Notes under the pieces: model-generated
What the model was told of the DNA's origin: nothing
What the model saw: only the letters and a program-made list of their open reading frames with translations
Databases searched by the model: none
NCBI RefSeq assembly: GCF_014270065.1
Contig: NZ_JACNME010000001.1
Location: 620,001-684,000 of the forward strand
Direction of reading: 5' to 3'
Length of the DNA stretch: 64,000 bases
Origin: Quadrisphaera sp. RL12-1S
GTDB taxonomy: Bacteria > Actinomycetota > Actinomycetes > Actinomycetales > Quadrisphaeraceae
Shown: positions 53,899 to 64,000 of the stretch, piece by piece
Position numbering within the stretch: position 1 is the first letter of the stretch
How the letters are laid out: each line of letters begins with the position of its first letter
Translations under genes and position numbers: made by a program

Positions 53899-55401
53899 TC
53901 AGAGGCCGTAGGACTCCAGCAGGCGCAGCCAGACCTCGCTGATCGTCGGGTAGGAGGGCACGGCGTGCCAGAGGCGCTCCAGCGGCACCTCCCCGACCAC
54001 CGCGACGGTCGCCGAGTGCAGCAGCTCGGCGGTGTCCTGCCCGACGAAGGTCACCCCGACCACCACGCGGCGGTCCTCGTCGACCACCATCCGCGCCCAG
54101 CCGGTGTACCCGTCGGCGTGCAGCGCCGAGCCCGCCACGGCGAGGTCGAGGTCCACCACGCGCGTGCGCAGCCCCGCATCCTCGGCCTGGGCGGCGGTGA
54201 GGCCCACCGACGTCACCTCGGGGTCGGTGAAGGTCACCTGCGTGACGGCGCGCTGCTGGGCGGTGGTGGCGTGCGCGCCCCAGGCGCCGTCGCGCACCTG
54301 CTCGCCCTTCGCCCGGGCGGCGATGACGTCCCCGACGGCGCGGGCCGCGTACTTGCCCATGTGCGTCAGCGGCGCGTCGCCGGTGACGTCCCCGGCGCCG
54401 TACAGCCACGGCTCGGAGCCCTGCTCCAGGCCCGTGGCGGCGCCGGTGGTGTCGACGGCGAGGGCGGCGTCGGTGGGCAGCCCCACGGTGTCGAGCCCCA
54501 CGTCGCCCACCGCCGGACGGCGGCCGGTGGCGACGAGCAGCTCGTCGGCGGTGAGGGACGTGCCGTCGGCCAGCACCAGCGTCACCGGCCCTGAGTCCCC
54601 GTCGCGGCTCACGGAGGAGGCCCGGGCGTGCAGCCGCACGTCCACGCCGTCCTCGCGGAGCGCGTCCGCCACCAGCTCGCCGGCCTTCGCCTCGGACTTC
54701 GCGAGCAGCGTCGAGGACGCCACGAGCGTGACCCGCGACCCGAGCCGGGCGAAGGCCTGGGCCAGCTCGCAGCCCACCACGCCGGCACCGAGCACCAGCA
54801 GGCTGGCGGGCACCTCGGTGGCGCTGGTGGCCTCCCGGCTGCCCCAGCGGGGGGTGTCCTGGAGCCCGTCCACCGGCGGCAGGGACGGCGTCGAGCCGGT
54901 GGCGACGACCACGGCGCGGCGGGCGGTGATCGTCGTCGTCGAGCCGTCCGGGGCCGTCACCTCGACGCGCTTCTCCCCCGCGAGGCGGCCGTGGCCGCGG
55001 ACCGCGGTGATGTCGGCGCCGGCGGCCCACTCCACCTGCGAGCCGTCGTCCCACCCCGAGGTGAAGGAGTCGCGGCGGGCCAGCACGGCGGCGACGTCGA
55101 CGTCGCCGGCCACCGCCTCCTTCGCCCCCGGCAGGCGGCGCGCCGCGGCGAGCGCCTGCGTCGGGCGGATGAGCGCCTTGGACGGCATGCACGCCCAGTA
55201 GGAGCACTCCCCGCCGAGCAGCTCGGACTCGACGAGGACGGCGCTCAGCCCGCCGCGTACGGCGCGGGCGGCGGCGTTCTCCCCGACCGGGCCGCCGCCG
55301 ATGACGACGACGTCGGCCTCAGGGACGTCGGCGGCCGCCGTCGTCCCCTCGTCGGAGGGGTGCAGGTCGTGGGTGTGCGAGGGCGTGGGCACGCCTCCCA
55401 C
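53899..55401 (-). CDS. Pyridine nucleotide-disulphide oxidoreductase (mercuric reductase/lipoamide dehydrogenase-like)
   Basis: A 500-residue FAD enzyme. FAD-binding VVVIGGGPVGENAAARAV near residue 30, redox-active disulfide in GGECSYWACMPSKALI (CxxxxC), NAD-binding LLVLGAGVVGCELAQAFARLG, GDVTGDAPLTHMGKYAA and the dimerisation domain with HSATVAVVGEVP...LWHAVPSYPTISE. No N-terminal metal-binding domain, so it is of the soluble-pyridine-transhydrogenase/dihydrolipoamide-dehydrogenase-related group. Substrate not clear. About 20 bp after purC. Confidence 0.9.
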   Translation of the reverse strand: MGGVPTPSHTHDLHPSDEGTTAAADVPEADVVVIGGGPVGENAAARAVRGGLSAVLVESELLGGECSYWACMPSKALIRPTQALAAARRLPGAKEAVAGDVDVAAVLARRDSFTSGWDDGSQVEWAAGADITAVRGHGRLAGEKRVEVTAPDGSTTTITARRAVVVATGSTPSLPPVDGLQDTPRWGSREATSATEVPASLLVLGAGVVGCELAQAFARLGSRVTLVASSTLLAKSEAKAGELVADALREDGVDVRLHARASSVSRDGDSGPVTLVLADGTSLTADELLVATGRRPAVGDVGLDTVGLPTDAALAVDTTGAATGLEQGSEPWLYGAGDVTGDAPLTHMGKYAARAVGDVIAARAKGEQVRDGAWGAHATTAQQRAVTQVTFTDPEVTSVGLTAAQAEDAGLRTRVVDLDLAVAGSALHADGYTGWARMVVDEDRRVVVGVTFVGQDTAELLHSATVAVVGEVPLERLWHAVPSYPTISEVWLRLLESYGL

Positions 55402-55419
55402 GGTGCCTGATGGTCGCGA

Positions 55420-56361
55420 CTACTGCCAGCGGCGCCCGGTGAGCCGCTCGTACGCCTCGACGTAGCGGGCGCGGGTGCGCTCGACCACCTCGTCCGGCAG
55501 CGCCGGGGGCGGCTCGGCGGAGGTGCGCGACCACCCGGACGCGGGCGAGGTCAGCCAGTCCCTGACGTACTGCTTGTCGAAGCTGGGCTGGGCGCGACCG
55601 GGCTGCCACCCGTCGGCGGGCCAGAAGCGGGAGGAGTCGGGGGTGAGCAGCTCGTCCCCCAGGACCAGGGAGGCGGGGTCGGCCGGGTCGCCGTCCGGGT
55701 CCAGGCCGAACTCCACCTTGGTGTCGGCCAGCAGCACGCCGCGCTCGGCGGCCACGGCGGCGCCGCGGCTGTACAGCTCCACCGTCACGTCGCGCAGCTG
55801 CGCCCCGCGCTCGGCGCCCACGAGCGCCGCGACACCCGCCTCGTCGACCGGCTCGTCGTGCAGGCCCACCGCCGCCTTGGTGGTGGGGGTGAACAGGGGG
55901 CTGCGCAGCCGGTCGCCGTCGTCGAGGCCCGGCGGCAGCTCGACGCCGGCGAGCGAGCCGGTGGCCCGGTACTCCGCCAGCCCGGAGCCGGTGAGGTACC
56001 CGCGGGCGATGCACTCCACCGGGAGCATGTCGAGGCGCCGCGCCACCGTGGCCCGGCCCGCGAACCGCGCCGGGACGCCGTGCTCGGGGCCGGCGCCCAC
56101 CACGTGGTGGCGCACCAGGCCCCAGCCCTCCAGCTGCTCGAACCACCACAGGCTCAGCGCGGTCAGCAGCGCGCCCTTGTCGGGAATGGGCGTGGCCAGC
56201 ACGTGGTCGTAGGCGCTGATGCGGTCGCTGGCGACGAGCAGCAGCAGCGACGGGTCGTCGGTGGAGGTGTAGAGCTGGCGCACCTTGCCGGCGTGCAGCG
56301 GTCGCCAGCCCGGCACCTCGGGCTGCGGGTCGGGTGCGGCGTCGCCGGGGAGCGTGGTCAC
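55420..56361 (-). CDS. purC: Phosphoribosylaminoimidazole-succinocarboxamide synthase
   Basis: A 313-residue SAICAR synthetase. GKVRQLYTS, VASDRISAYDHVLATPIPDKG, EVECIARGYLTGSGLAEYRATG-type block (here MLPVECIARGYLTGSG) and VLLADTKVEFGLD, LTPDSSRFWPADGWQPG are diagnostic. Uses ATP to join CAIR and aspartate. GTG start overlaps the stop of the upstream membrane-protein gene (GTGA), so it depends translationally on two accessory genes. Confidence 0.97.
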   Translation of the reverse strand: MTTLPGDAAPDPQPEVPGWRPLHAGKVRQLYTSTDDPSLLLLVASDRISAYDHVLATPIPDKGALLTALSLWWFEQLEGWGLVRHHVVGAGPEHGVPARFAGRATVARRLDMLPVECIARGYLTGSGLAEYRATGSLAGVELPPGLDDGDRLRSPLFTPTTKAAVGLHDEPVDEAGVAALVGAERGAQLRDVTVELYSRGAAVAAERGVLLADTKVEFGLDPDGDPADPASLVLGDELLTPDSSRFWPADGWQPGRAQPSFDKQYVRDWLTSPASGWSRTSAEPPPALPDEVVERTRARYVEAYERLTGRRWQ

Positions 56362-57467
56362 CCGTCAAACCCTGGCAGGGGCGTCCCGCTCAGCGGCGCG
56401 GGGGTGGGCAGACCGCGGACGGCGTCCGCCGCCCAGCGCACCGCCAGGTCGGCCTGGTCCACGCTGAGCAGGGGCACCGACGCGGGGGTGCCGGCCGCGC
56501 CGACGGCCGTCGAGGCGACGGAGAACGTCCACCGCTGCTCCACCACCAGGACCGCCTGGTGGATGGTGACCACCCGGGCGGGCGCACCGCCCCCCTGCTC
56601 GCCCGGTGCGCTGAGCAGCCGCTCCCAGGACCGCAGCGCCACCGCCTGCTGCTCCCCGGACGGGCTGGTGACGGTGCGCACCGTGCAGGCGGGCACCGCC
56701 GAGCCGTCGTGGCCGTCGGGCACCGCGACCGCCCCGGCGACGGCGCACGGGTCGGTGACCTCCGGCGTCGTCAGCGGCGTGGTGATGCGCCAGGCGACCG
56801 TGGAGACCGGCGCGCTGCCCACCGCCAGGCCCACCACCTGCGTCCCCGCCACCGCCGGCACGGTCACCGCGGTGCCGGGGACGACCTCGCCGCCGTCGCC
56901 GTCGTCGCTGGCGGTGGGCTGGGCCGTCCGCTGGGAGTCCAGCAGCCGGGGCTCGCCGTCCCCCGTGCGCTGCGCGGTGGTGCGGACCGTCCGGGTGGTG
57001 GCGGTGGACCAGTCCAGGTCGGGCAGCCGCGGCGCGGCGCCGGCGAGAGCCTTGGCCATGACCTGCTGCTGGAAGGCGAGGTCCTCCGGGAGCAGCAGGA
57101 GCGCGTCGAGCTCGTGGCGGGCGTGGTCGGCGGAGCGGCGCTGCTCCTCCCGCCAGGCGGCCGACTGCGCGTCGGCCCTCGCCGCCTGGGCGGCGTTCTG
57201 GGCGGCGGCCAGGAGCTGCTCGCGCTGCTGCTCGTGCCGGACGAGGGACAGGGCGACGACGACGACGGCCGCGCTGGCGGCAGCGGCCAGCAGGAGGCGC
57301 CGGCGGCGACCGCGGGGTTTCGTCCCGGGGACGACGGGTCCGACCGCGTCCCGCTCGTCGTCGAGGTCGTCGTCGAGGTCGTCGTCGAGGTCGTCGTCGA
57401 GGTCGCGGTCGAGGTCGGAGCTGTCGTCGAGGTGGACGGTGCCGCGTCGCGAGCCCGGGCGGCTCAT
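56358..57467 (-). CDS. Hypothetical membrane protein A of a coupled pair upstream of purC
   Basis: A 369-residue protein. Acidic N-terminus with DLDDDLDDDLDDDLDD low-complexity repeat, a GRRRRLLLAAAASAAVVVVALSLV membrane helix (about residues 52-76), a coiled coil (QREQLLAAAQNAAQAARADAQSAAWREEQRR) and an extracytosolic domain with RTVRTTAQRTGDG, VVGLAVGSAPVSTVAWRITTPLT and AVPACTVRTVTSPSGEQQ. Same layout as the next gene. No known family recognised. Confidence 0.6.
   Translation of the reverse strand: MSRPGSRRGTVHLDDSSDLDRDLDDDLDDDLDDDLDDERDAVGPVVPGTKPRGRRRRLLLAAAASAAVVVVALSLVRHEQQREQLLAAAQNAAQAARADAQSAAWREEQRRSADHARHELDALLLLPEDLAFQQQVMAKALAGAAPRLPDLDWSTATTRTVRTTAQRTGDGEPRLLDSQRTAQPTASDDGDGGEVVPGTAVTVPAVAGTQVVGLAVGSAPVSTVAWRITTPLTTPEVTDPCAVAGAVAVPDGHDGSAVPACTVRTVTSPSGEQQAVALRSWERLLSAPGEQGGGAPARVVTIHQAVLVVEQRWTFSVASTAVGAAGTPASVPLLSVDQADLAVRWAADAVRGLPTPAPLSGTPLPGFDG
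57357..57408. repeat. 12 bp tandem repeat (TCGTCGTCGAGG), about four copies
   Basis: In-frame tandem repeat inside the preceding membrane-protein gene; encodes the DLDD repeat in the N-terminal acidic tail. Confidence 0.8.
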
Positions 57468-58318
57468 GACGAGCCCGTCGAGGTCAGGAGGGCCGCGGCG
57501 GCGGCGCCGAGGGCCGGGCCGTCGAGCGGCAGCGGTGCGCCCCCGGTGCTCCAGACGGCCACCGAGGCCGCGCGACCGCCGCTGACCAGCACCACTTCCC
57601 GCACCTGCTTCGCCCCGGTACCGGTGCCGGAGCTGCCCTCGCGCGCGGCCGTGCCCCGGGCGCCCGCGGCCAGGACGCGGCAGGCGAGCGCGGCGTCACC
57701 GCCGTCCTCCCAGCTCCAGTCGGTGATCCGCACGGCGGGGACCTGGCAGGGGGTCTTCCCGCTGCTCTCGGGGAGCCCGGTGATGAGCCGGTAGCCGATG
57801 CGCTGCCCCGCTGACACCGCTGACACCGCTGACGTGCCCGGGGCCTGGGGCCAGACGCCCACGACCTGCAGGTCGAGCGGGTCGTCGGCGCGGGCGGCCT
57901 GCGGCCCGAGGTCGGCGGGCCCCCACACGGGACCGCCGTCGGTGGCCGGGGGACCGGCGGTGGACTCCGGACCTGCCTCGGGGCCGGTGGAGGTCGGGAG
58001 CGGGGTGGGGGTCACGGCGGCGGTGACGGCCCGGCTGGCGGACCTGACCTGCCACAGCCGCTGCTCGAGGGCGTTCGCGCGCGCCCGGCCCTCGTCCCAG
58101 CGCTGCTCCTGCGCGGCGGCCGCGGCGGCGGCGCGCTGCGCGGCGACGGCGGAGCGGTGCTGCCACGCGCCCGCGGCCACCGACCCCACCACGACGAGCA
58201 CGGCGACCAGGGCAGCGGTGCGGGCGCGGACCCGGCGGCGGGGACCCCGGGGCGGTCCGGGCTCGTCGTCGGCCGCGGACAGGTCGACGAGCTCGACCTC
58301 GCCTGCGCTGGCGGCCAC
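57464..58318 (-). CDS. Hypothetical membrane protein B of the coupled pair upstream of purC
   Basis: A 284-residue protein with the same order of parts as protein A: an acidic start (EVELVDLSAADDEPG), basic RRRVRART, one membrane helix (AALVAVLVVVGSVAAGAW), an alanine-rich coiled coil (QRAAAAAAAQEQRWDEGRARANALEQRLW) and an extracytosolic domain (IGYRLITGLPESSGKTPCQVPAVRITDWSWEDG). Its stop overlaps the start of protein A by 4 bases. The two are probably paralogous in architecture, but the domains differ. Unknown function. Confidence 0.6.
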   Translation of the reverse strand: MAASAGEVELVDLSAADDEPGPPRGPRRRVRARTAALVAVLVVVGSVAAGAWQHRSAVAAQRAAAAAAAQEQRWDEGRARANALEQRLWQVRSASRAVTAAVTPTPLPTSTGPEAGPESTAGPPATDGGPVWGPADLGPQAARADDPLDLQVVGVWPQAPGTSAVSAVSAGQRIGYRLITGLPESSGKTPCQVPAVRITDWSWEDGGDAALACRVLAAGARGTAAREGSSGTGTGAKQVREVVLVSGGRAASVAVWSTGGAPLPLDGPALGAAAAALLTSTGSS

Positions 58319-58388
58319 AGCGCATCATCACCCCGCGGCGGTCCGTCCTGCTACCGCGGTGCTCTCCCGACCCCAGCGGCCACCATCC

Positions 58389-58458
58389 ACGATCATGCAG
58401 CTGAGCGCCACGACCTCCGCGGCGAGAGCTGCGACGTGACGCTCAGGCGCATGATCGT
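58389..58458. repeat. Inverted repeat with GATCATGC core downstream of purD
   Basis: Arms 58389-58407 (ACGATCATGCAGCTGAGCG) and 58440-58458 pair at 17 of 19 positions, with a 32-base loop. It lies 42 bp beyond the purD stop and 71 bp upstream of the next gene, consistent with a terminator. Confidence 0.65.
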
Positions 58459-58499
58459 CGGGAGGGCTGCGTCGGTCCTGCCGGCGCGGCGGGCCGGCG

Positions 58500-59798
58500 T
58501 CAGCCGACGGTCAGGGCGCCCTCGGCAGCGGCGGCGGCGATGTCGGTGCGCCACTGGCCGCCCTCGAGCGAGACGCCCTGCAGCCGGTCGTAGGCGGCGG
58601 TGCGCGCTGCGGCGAGGTCGGCGCCGGAGCCGACCACCGACAGCACCCGGCCACCGGCCGAGACCAGCTGGCCGCCGGCGTCGAGCGCGGTGCCCGCGTG
58701 GAGCACCCAGGCGGCCTCACCGGAGGTCCCCGCCTCCGCCCCGGTCAGCGCGCCCCCCGTCCTCGCGGACACCGGGTACCCGGGCGCGGCCAGGACGACG
58801 ACGACGGCGGCGCCGCGCGACCAGCGCAGCGGGCCGACGTCGGCGAGGTGCTCGGCCAGCCGACCCGTGGCGCAGGCCCGGAGCAGCGCACCCAGCGGCG
58901 TGCGCAGCCGCGCGAGCACGACCTGGGTCTCGGGGTCCCCGAAGCGGGCGTTGAACTCCACCACGCGCACGCCGCGGGACGTCAGGGCGAGCCCGCAGTA
59001 CAGAACGCCGGCGAACGGGGTGCCGCGGCGGCGCATCTCGTCGACGACGGGCTGCGCGACCCGCTCCACCACCTCCTCGACGAGGCCCTCCGGGGCCCAG
59101 GGCAGCGGCGAGTAGGCGCCCATGCCGCCGGTGTTGGGGCCCTCGTCACCGTCGAGGGCGCGCTTGAAGTCCTGCGCGGGGGCCAGCGGCACCACCGTGG
59201 TGCCGTCGGAGAGCACGAACAGGGACACCTCGGGCCCGTCGAGGAAGTCCTCGACCACCACCTGCGCGCCGTCGCGGGACAGGCAGGCCGCGGCGTGCTC
59301 GAGGGCCTCCTCGCGCGAGGACGTCACGACGACGCCCTTGCCAGCCGCCAGGCCGTCGTCCTTGACCACGTGCGGGGCGCCGAACAGGTCCAGCGCCTCG
59401 GCGACCTCCTCCACGGTCGTGCAGACCCGGGCCATGGCCGTGGGGACACCCGCGGCGGCCATCACCTGCTTGGCGAAGGCCTTGCTGCCCTCGAGCTCCG
59501 CGGCGTCGGCCGACGGCCCGAAGCAGGCGATCCCGGCGGCGCGGACGGCGTCGGCGACGCCCGCCACGAGCGGCGCCTCAGGGCCGACGACGACGAGGTC
59601 CACGCCCAGCTCCTGGGCCAGCGCGGTGACGGCGTCGCCGTCGCACGGGTCCACCGGGAGGCAGCCGAGCACGCCGGGCTCCGCGGCCGGGCCGGGCCCG
59701 CCGGGGGCCACCCAGACGGCGGTGACGGCCTCGTCGGAGGCCAGGGACCGGGCCAGGGCGTGCTCGCGCGCGCCCGAGCCGATGACGAGGACCTTCAC
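58500..59798 (-). CDS. purD: Phosphoribosylamine-glycine ligase (GAR synthetase)
   Basis: A 432-residue ATP-grasp enzyme. N-terminal [17 protein letters not shown], the ATP-grasp core with [23 protein letters not shown] and [19 protein letters not shown] (metal/ATP-binding Glu and Asn). Start GTG 59798 begins VKVLVIGSG; it overlaps the aminotransferase stop (GTGA). The long upstream extension of this frame is antisense shadow. Confidence 0.97.
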   Translation of the reverse strand: MKVLVIGSGAREHALARSLASDEAVTAVWVAPGGPGPAAEPGVLGCLPVDPCDGDAVTALAQELGVDLVVVGPEAPLVAGVADAVRAAGIACFGPSADAAELEGSKAFAKQVMAAAGVPTAMARVCTTVEEVAEALDLFGAPHVVKDDGLAAGKGVVVTSSREEALEHAAACLSRDGAQVVVEDFLDGPEVSLFVLSDGTTVVPLAPAQDFKRALDGDEGPNTGGMGAYSPLPWAPEGLVEEVVERVAQPVVDEMRRRGTPFAGVLYCGLALTSRGVRVVEFNARFGDPETQVVLARLRTPLGALLRACATGRLAEHLADVGPLRWSRGAAVVVVLAAPGYPVSARTGGALTGAEAGTSGEAAWVLHAGTALDAGGQLVSAGGRVLSVVGSGADLAAARTAAYDRLQGVSLEGGQWRTDIAAAAAEGALTVG

Positions 59799-61231
59799 GA
59801 GCCGAACGCCTCGCCGAGGGCGGCGTCGAGCTGGGCCAGGCCCCAGCGGGCCTCGTCGTCGCTGGTCGTGCAGGGGGGCACCACGTGGGTGCGGTTGCCG
59901 TTGACGAACGGCAGGAGGCCGCGGGACAGGCACGCCTTCGTGAACGCGGCCATCGGGGCGTTGGCCGCCCCGGTGGCGCCGGCGGGCACCACGGGCTCGC
60001 GGGTCTCCCGGCTCTTCACCAGCTCCACGGCCCAGAACACGCCGGTGCCGCGGACCTCGCCGACGACGTCGTGCCGGTCGGCGATCTCGCGCAGCGCGGG
60101 GCCGATGACGTCCTCGCCGAGGTGGTGGGCGTGCTCCACCAGGCGCTCGTCCTCCATGGCGCGGATGGTCGCCACGGACGCGGCGCACGCCAGGGGGTGG
60201 CCGGAGTAGGTCAGGCCGCCGGGGAAGGCGCGCTCGTCGAAGGTGGCGGCGACCTCGTCGGACAGCACCACGGCACCCAGCGGGACGTAGCCGGAGTTGA
60301 CGCCCTTGGCGATGGTCACGAGGTCGGGGTCGATGCGCTCGCCGTCACCGTGCACGTCGTACCCGAACCACGTGCCCGTGCGCCCGAAGCCGGCCATGAC
60401 CTCGTCGAGCACGAGCACGATGCCGTGGCGACGGGTGATCTCCCGCACCCCGGCGAGGTAGCCCGGCGGCGGGACCATGATCCCCGCGGTACCCGGCACG
60501 GACTCCAGGACGAGCGCCGCGATGGTGCTCGGCCCCTCGAGGGCGATGACCTGCTCGAGGTGCTCCAGCGCCCGCTGGCACTCCTCCGCCTCGGTGGTGG
60601 AGTGGAACACCGACCGGTACAGGTACGGGCCGAAGAAGTGGACGACCCCCTCCGCGCCGGAGTCGTTCGCCCAGCGCCGCGGGTCCCCGGTGAGGTGGAT
60701 CGCCGTCTGGGTGTTGCCGTGGTAGCTGCGGTAGCGGGCCAGCACCTTGCGGCGCCCGGTGTGCTGGCGGGCCGCGCGCACGGCGTTCTCGTTGGCCTCG
60801 GCACCGCCGGTGGTGAAGAACACCTTGTTCAGGCGGCTGCCCGGCAGGTGGGAGGTGATGAGGCGCGCGGCCTCGCCGCGCACGTCGACGGCGTGCTGCG
60901 GGGCCACGGTGGCGAGCCTCGCTGCCTGCTCGCCGATCGCCGCGACCACCTTCGGGTGCCCGTGCCCGACGTTGGTGAACACCAGCTGGCTGGAGAAGTC
61001 GAGCAGCGGCCGGCCCTCGGCGTCGTACACCCAGGAGCCCTCGGCGCCGGTGACGACCATCGGCGAGATGAGCTTCTGCGCCGACCACGAGTGGAAGACG
61101 TGCGCGCTGTCGAGCTCGCGGGTGCGGGCGACGGCGGCGGCGTCCACCGGGCGCGACGGCGGGACGACGCTCGCCGCCGACGAGCCGGTCCCGCCCGTCG
61201 GCGCCGGGGTGGTGACGGCGGTGCTCGGCAT
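59795..61231 (-). CDS. Class III PLP-dependent aminotransferase (omega-transaminase-like)
   Basis: A 478-residue aminotransferase. Cofactor Lys in [31 protein letters not shown] with the ring-binding Asp, [18 protein letters not shown] and [17 protein letters not shown]. Large N-terminal extension is short here. Resembles taurine-pyruvate or other omega-amino acid:pyruvate aminotransferases. It is coupled to purA (5 bp upstream) and purD (4 bp overlap); a glycine-, putrescine- or GABA-linked role is possible but unproven. Confidence 0.88.
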   Translation of the reverse strand: MPSTAVTTPAPTGGTGSSAASVVPPSRPVDAAAVARTRELDSAHVFHSWSAQKLISPMVVTGAEGSWVYDAEGRPLLDFSSQLVFTNVGHGHPKVVAAIGEQAARLATVAPQHAVDVRGEAARLITSHLPGSRLNKVFFTTGGAEANENAVRAARQHTGRRKVLARYRSYHGNTQTAIHLTGDPRRWANDSGAEGVVHFFGPYLYRSVFHSTTEAEECQRALEHLEQVIALEGPSTIAALVLESVPGTAGIMVPPPGYLAGVREITRRHGIVLVLDEVMAGFGRTGTWFGYDVHGDGERIDPDLVTIAKGVNSGYVPLGAVVLSDEVAATFDERAFPGGLTYSGHPLACAASVATIRAMEDERLVEHAHHLGEDVIGPALREIADRHDVVGEVRGTGVFWAVELVKSRETREPVVPAGATGAANAPMAAFTKACLSRGLLPFVNGNRTHVVPPCTTSDDEARWGLAQLDAALGEAFGS

Positions 61232-61236
61232 CTGGC

Positions 61237-62553
<1,317 letters not shown>

Positions 62554-62674
62554 TCATTACCTCCCGAGGCTAGCGGGTGAGGAGCCCGCCGCCCGAATCC
62601 GCCGTCGGGGCCCCTGGTGCCGGTCCGGACGCAGGTCCGCTGGCAGATCCGGGGGGTGCTGCGACCCTGGCCCC

Positions 62675-63643
62675 GTGAGCAGCCACGCGCCCGACCGACC
62701 GGCGGAGGCCGTCCGCGCGGCCCTGGCGGTGGTGAACTCCGGTGCCGGGTCGGCGCGGACGCCCGCAGCGCGCGACGCCCTCGCCGTGCTGGGCGCCTCG
62801 CTGCCCCCGGGGGGTCTGGAGGTGGCGCGCACGCAGGGCCCCGAGGACCTGCGCCGGGCGCTGGCGGGGCTCGGCGGACGCCGGCTGGTGGTGCTGGGCG
62901 GCGACGGGTCCGTGCACGCGGCGATCGGCGCGCTGCACGCCCTGGGCGGGCTGCAGCGCCTGCGGTCGGTCGGGCCGGTCGGCGTGGTGCCGCTGGGCAC
63001 CGGCAACGACCTGGCCCGCAGCCTCGGGCTGCAGGTGGGCGACGCGGCGCTGGCGGCGCGGACCGCCCTGGAGGGTCGCCCCTCGCCGGTGGAGCTGGTG
63101 GAGTCGGTCGACGATCACGGGCGGACCGGCGGGGTGGTGGTCAACGCCGTCCACGCCGGCATCGGCGTCTCCGCCTCGAAGCGCGCGCAGAAGGCCAAGA
63201 AGGTGCTCAGGGCTCTGGCCTACCCCGCGGGAGCCGTGGCCGCGGGGGTCGCGGCCAGACCGTGGCACCTGCGCGTGGTGGTGGACGGCGAGGAGGTCCA
63301 CGACGGGCACGAGGGCGTGCTCCTGGTGGCGGTCAACCTCGGCAGCACGGTGGGCGGCGGCGCGCGGCTGTCACCCGCGGCCACGCCGCACGACGGCCTC
63401 GTCGACGTGGTGGTCTCGGCCGCCACGGGGCCGTTGGCCCGAGCGGGCTTCGCGGCGGCCATGGTCCGCGGCCAGCACGTCGAGCGCCGGGACACCGCCG
63501 CGCGGCGCGGCGCGGACGTGCTGGTGGAGGCCGTGGACGGCCGTCCTTTCGAGGTCAACGCCGACGGCGACCTGACGGAGCCCCGCACCCGCTGGCGCTG
63601 GCGCTGCGTGGGTGACGCCTGGCAGGTGCTCGTACCCCGCTGA
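62675..63643 (+). CDS. Diacylglycerol kinase catalytic domain protein (lipid kinase)
   Basis: A 322-residue DAGK_cat-family enzyme. VVNSGAGSAR at the N-terminus, LVVLGGDGSVHAAI as the nucleotide-binding GGDG motif and VPLGTGNDLARSLGL, then FNADGDLTEP near the end. It probably phosphorylates diacylglycerol or another lipid alcohol. Start GTG 62675 lies 148 bp from the divergent purA gene. Domain order and length are normal. Confidence 0.88.
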   Translation: MSSHAPDRPAEAVRAALAVVNSGAGSARTPAARDALAVLGASLPPGGLEVARTQGPEDLRRALAGLGGRRLVVLGGDGSVHAAIGALHALGGLQRLRSVGPVGVVPLGTGNDLARSLGLQVGDAALAARTALEGRPSPVELVESVDDHGRTGGVVVNAVHAGIGVSASKRAQKAKKVLRALAYPAGAVAAGVAARPWHLRVVVDGEEVHDGHEGVLLVAVNLGSTVGGGARLSPAATPHDGLVDVVVSAATGPLARAGFAAAMVRGQHVERRDTAARRGADVLVEAVDGRPFEVNADGDLTEPRTRWRWRCVGDAWQVLVPR

Positions 63644-63669
63644 GCGGCAGCGGGTCGCGGGCCAGCGGG

Positions 63670-64000
63670 TCAGGCGAGCCGCTCGGCCAGCTCCCGCCCG
63701 AGGTCGCGCCCTGAGCGCCAGGCCTGCTCCACGCGCGGCTTGCCGCTGGGCGTGGCCGCCCACGCGTCGCCGCAGACGCCGAGGAGCCCGCCAGCCACGG
63801 CGGTGAGGAGGTGCGGCCCGTCGTGCACCTGCGTCGGCGCCGCGAACGACCACCGGTGGGACGCGGCCGACCGCGGCGGCGGCACCTCGCCCGCGGGCAC
63901 GCCCAGGAGGTGCGGCAGGCGCGCGAGCACGGGCGCGACGAGGGACTCGGGGTCTCCGAGGGCCCCGCGCGCGGCGTCGGCGGTGGTGTGGGCCACGAGC
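63670..64000 (-). CDS. FAD-dependent amine-oxidoreductase-like protein (renalase type), C-terminal part only
   Basis: The last 110 residues of a leftward gene that enters from beyond the right edge. LLGVCGDAWAATPSGKPRVEQAWRSGRDLGRELAERL is the C-terminal FAD-closing GDA-W...GKPRVE-A--SG motif of renalase-like flavoproteins. HRWSFAAPTQ precedes it. The N-terminal Rossmann domain and the start codon are outside the window. Confidence 0.8.
   Translation of the reverse strand, partial: LVAHTTADAARGALGDPESLVAPVLARLPHLLGVPAGEVPPPRSAASHRWSFAAPTQVHDGPHLLTAVAGGLLGVCGDAWAATPSGKPRVEQAWRSGRDLGRELAERLA

Overview
This is a 64 kb stretch of a very GC-rich chromosome (third codon positions almost all G or C, frequent GTG starts). 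The developmental regulator BldC next to a DUF3073 gene and purM/purF, a SAM-IV riboswitch, a PacL/CtpC-type metal efflux pair and many short-spaced or leaderless-looking genes point to an actinomycete. A Kineosporiales-like or related lineage is possible, but the genus cannot be fixed from the sequence alone. The window is mainly core chromosome with several accessory insertions.

Layout. 0-6.3 kb: a leftward run starting with a GntR/FadR regulator, then a glutamine-synthetase-like gamma-glutamylpolyamine synthetase, an aldehyde dehydrogenase, an SDR and a gamma-Glu-GABA hydrolase (a polyamine/amine catabolic cluster), ending in gcvT (cut by the window edge). 6.3-9.5 kb: rightward gcvP behind a glycine riboswitch. 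9.6-14.5 kb: leftward PAP2 membrane enzyme coupled to a regulatory ATPase, then metQ-metN-metI behind a SAM-IV riboswitch. 14.7-19.7 kb: a tightly overlapping five-gene operon: GAF/degenerate GGDEF protein, small exosortase-like protease, processive GT2 glycosyltransferase, secreted candidate cargo and UDP-GlcNAc 2-epimerase. This is the most interesting system here. 19.9-25.4 kb: cytosolic double-GAF chemoreceptor-like protein, aminotransferase, cell-wall-binding-repeat protein, STAS protein, GT4 glycosyltransferase. 25.6-29.4 kb: a PacL-like metallochaperone and CtpC-like P-type ATPase, followed by a degenerate tyrosine recombinase that overlaps the ATPase gene antisense.

29.5-38.5 kb is a patchwork of small hypotheticals, topoisomerase IB, a zincin, an ECF sigma/anti-sigma-like pair, a GH3 glycosidase divergent from a TetR regulator, and an aldo/keto reductase. 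38.6-38.9 kb holds tRNA-Glu, tRNA-Asp and tRNA-Phe. 39-43 kb has DedA, a UvrB-independent UvrA-like ABC ATPase, BldC and DUF3073.

43-62.5 kb carries eight purine genes, all leftward (purA, purD, purC, purS, purQ, purL, purF, purM), interrupted by accessory modules: an aminotransferase, two architecture-matched membrane proteins coupled to purC, a flavin disulfide reductase, an MBL hydrolase, a sigma-factor/membrane-protein pair between purQ and purL, and an AbiEi/DUF559-like gene bracketed by ~60 bp inverted repeats built of 31 bp units. The right end has a diacylglycerol-kinase-family gene and the C-terminal part of a flavin amine-oxidase-like gene.

Several intergenic regions carry a recurrent element with core TGATCATGGGCG, and most convergent gene pairs are separated by long perfect or near-perfect hairpins.
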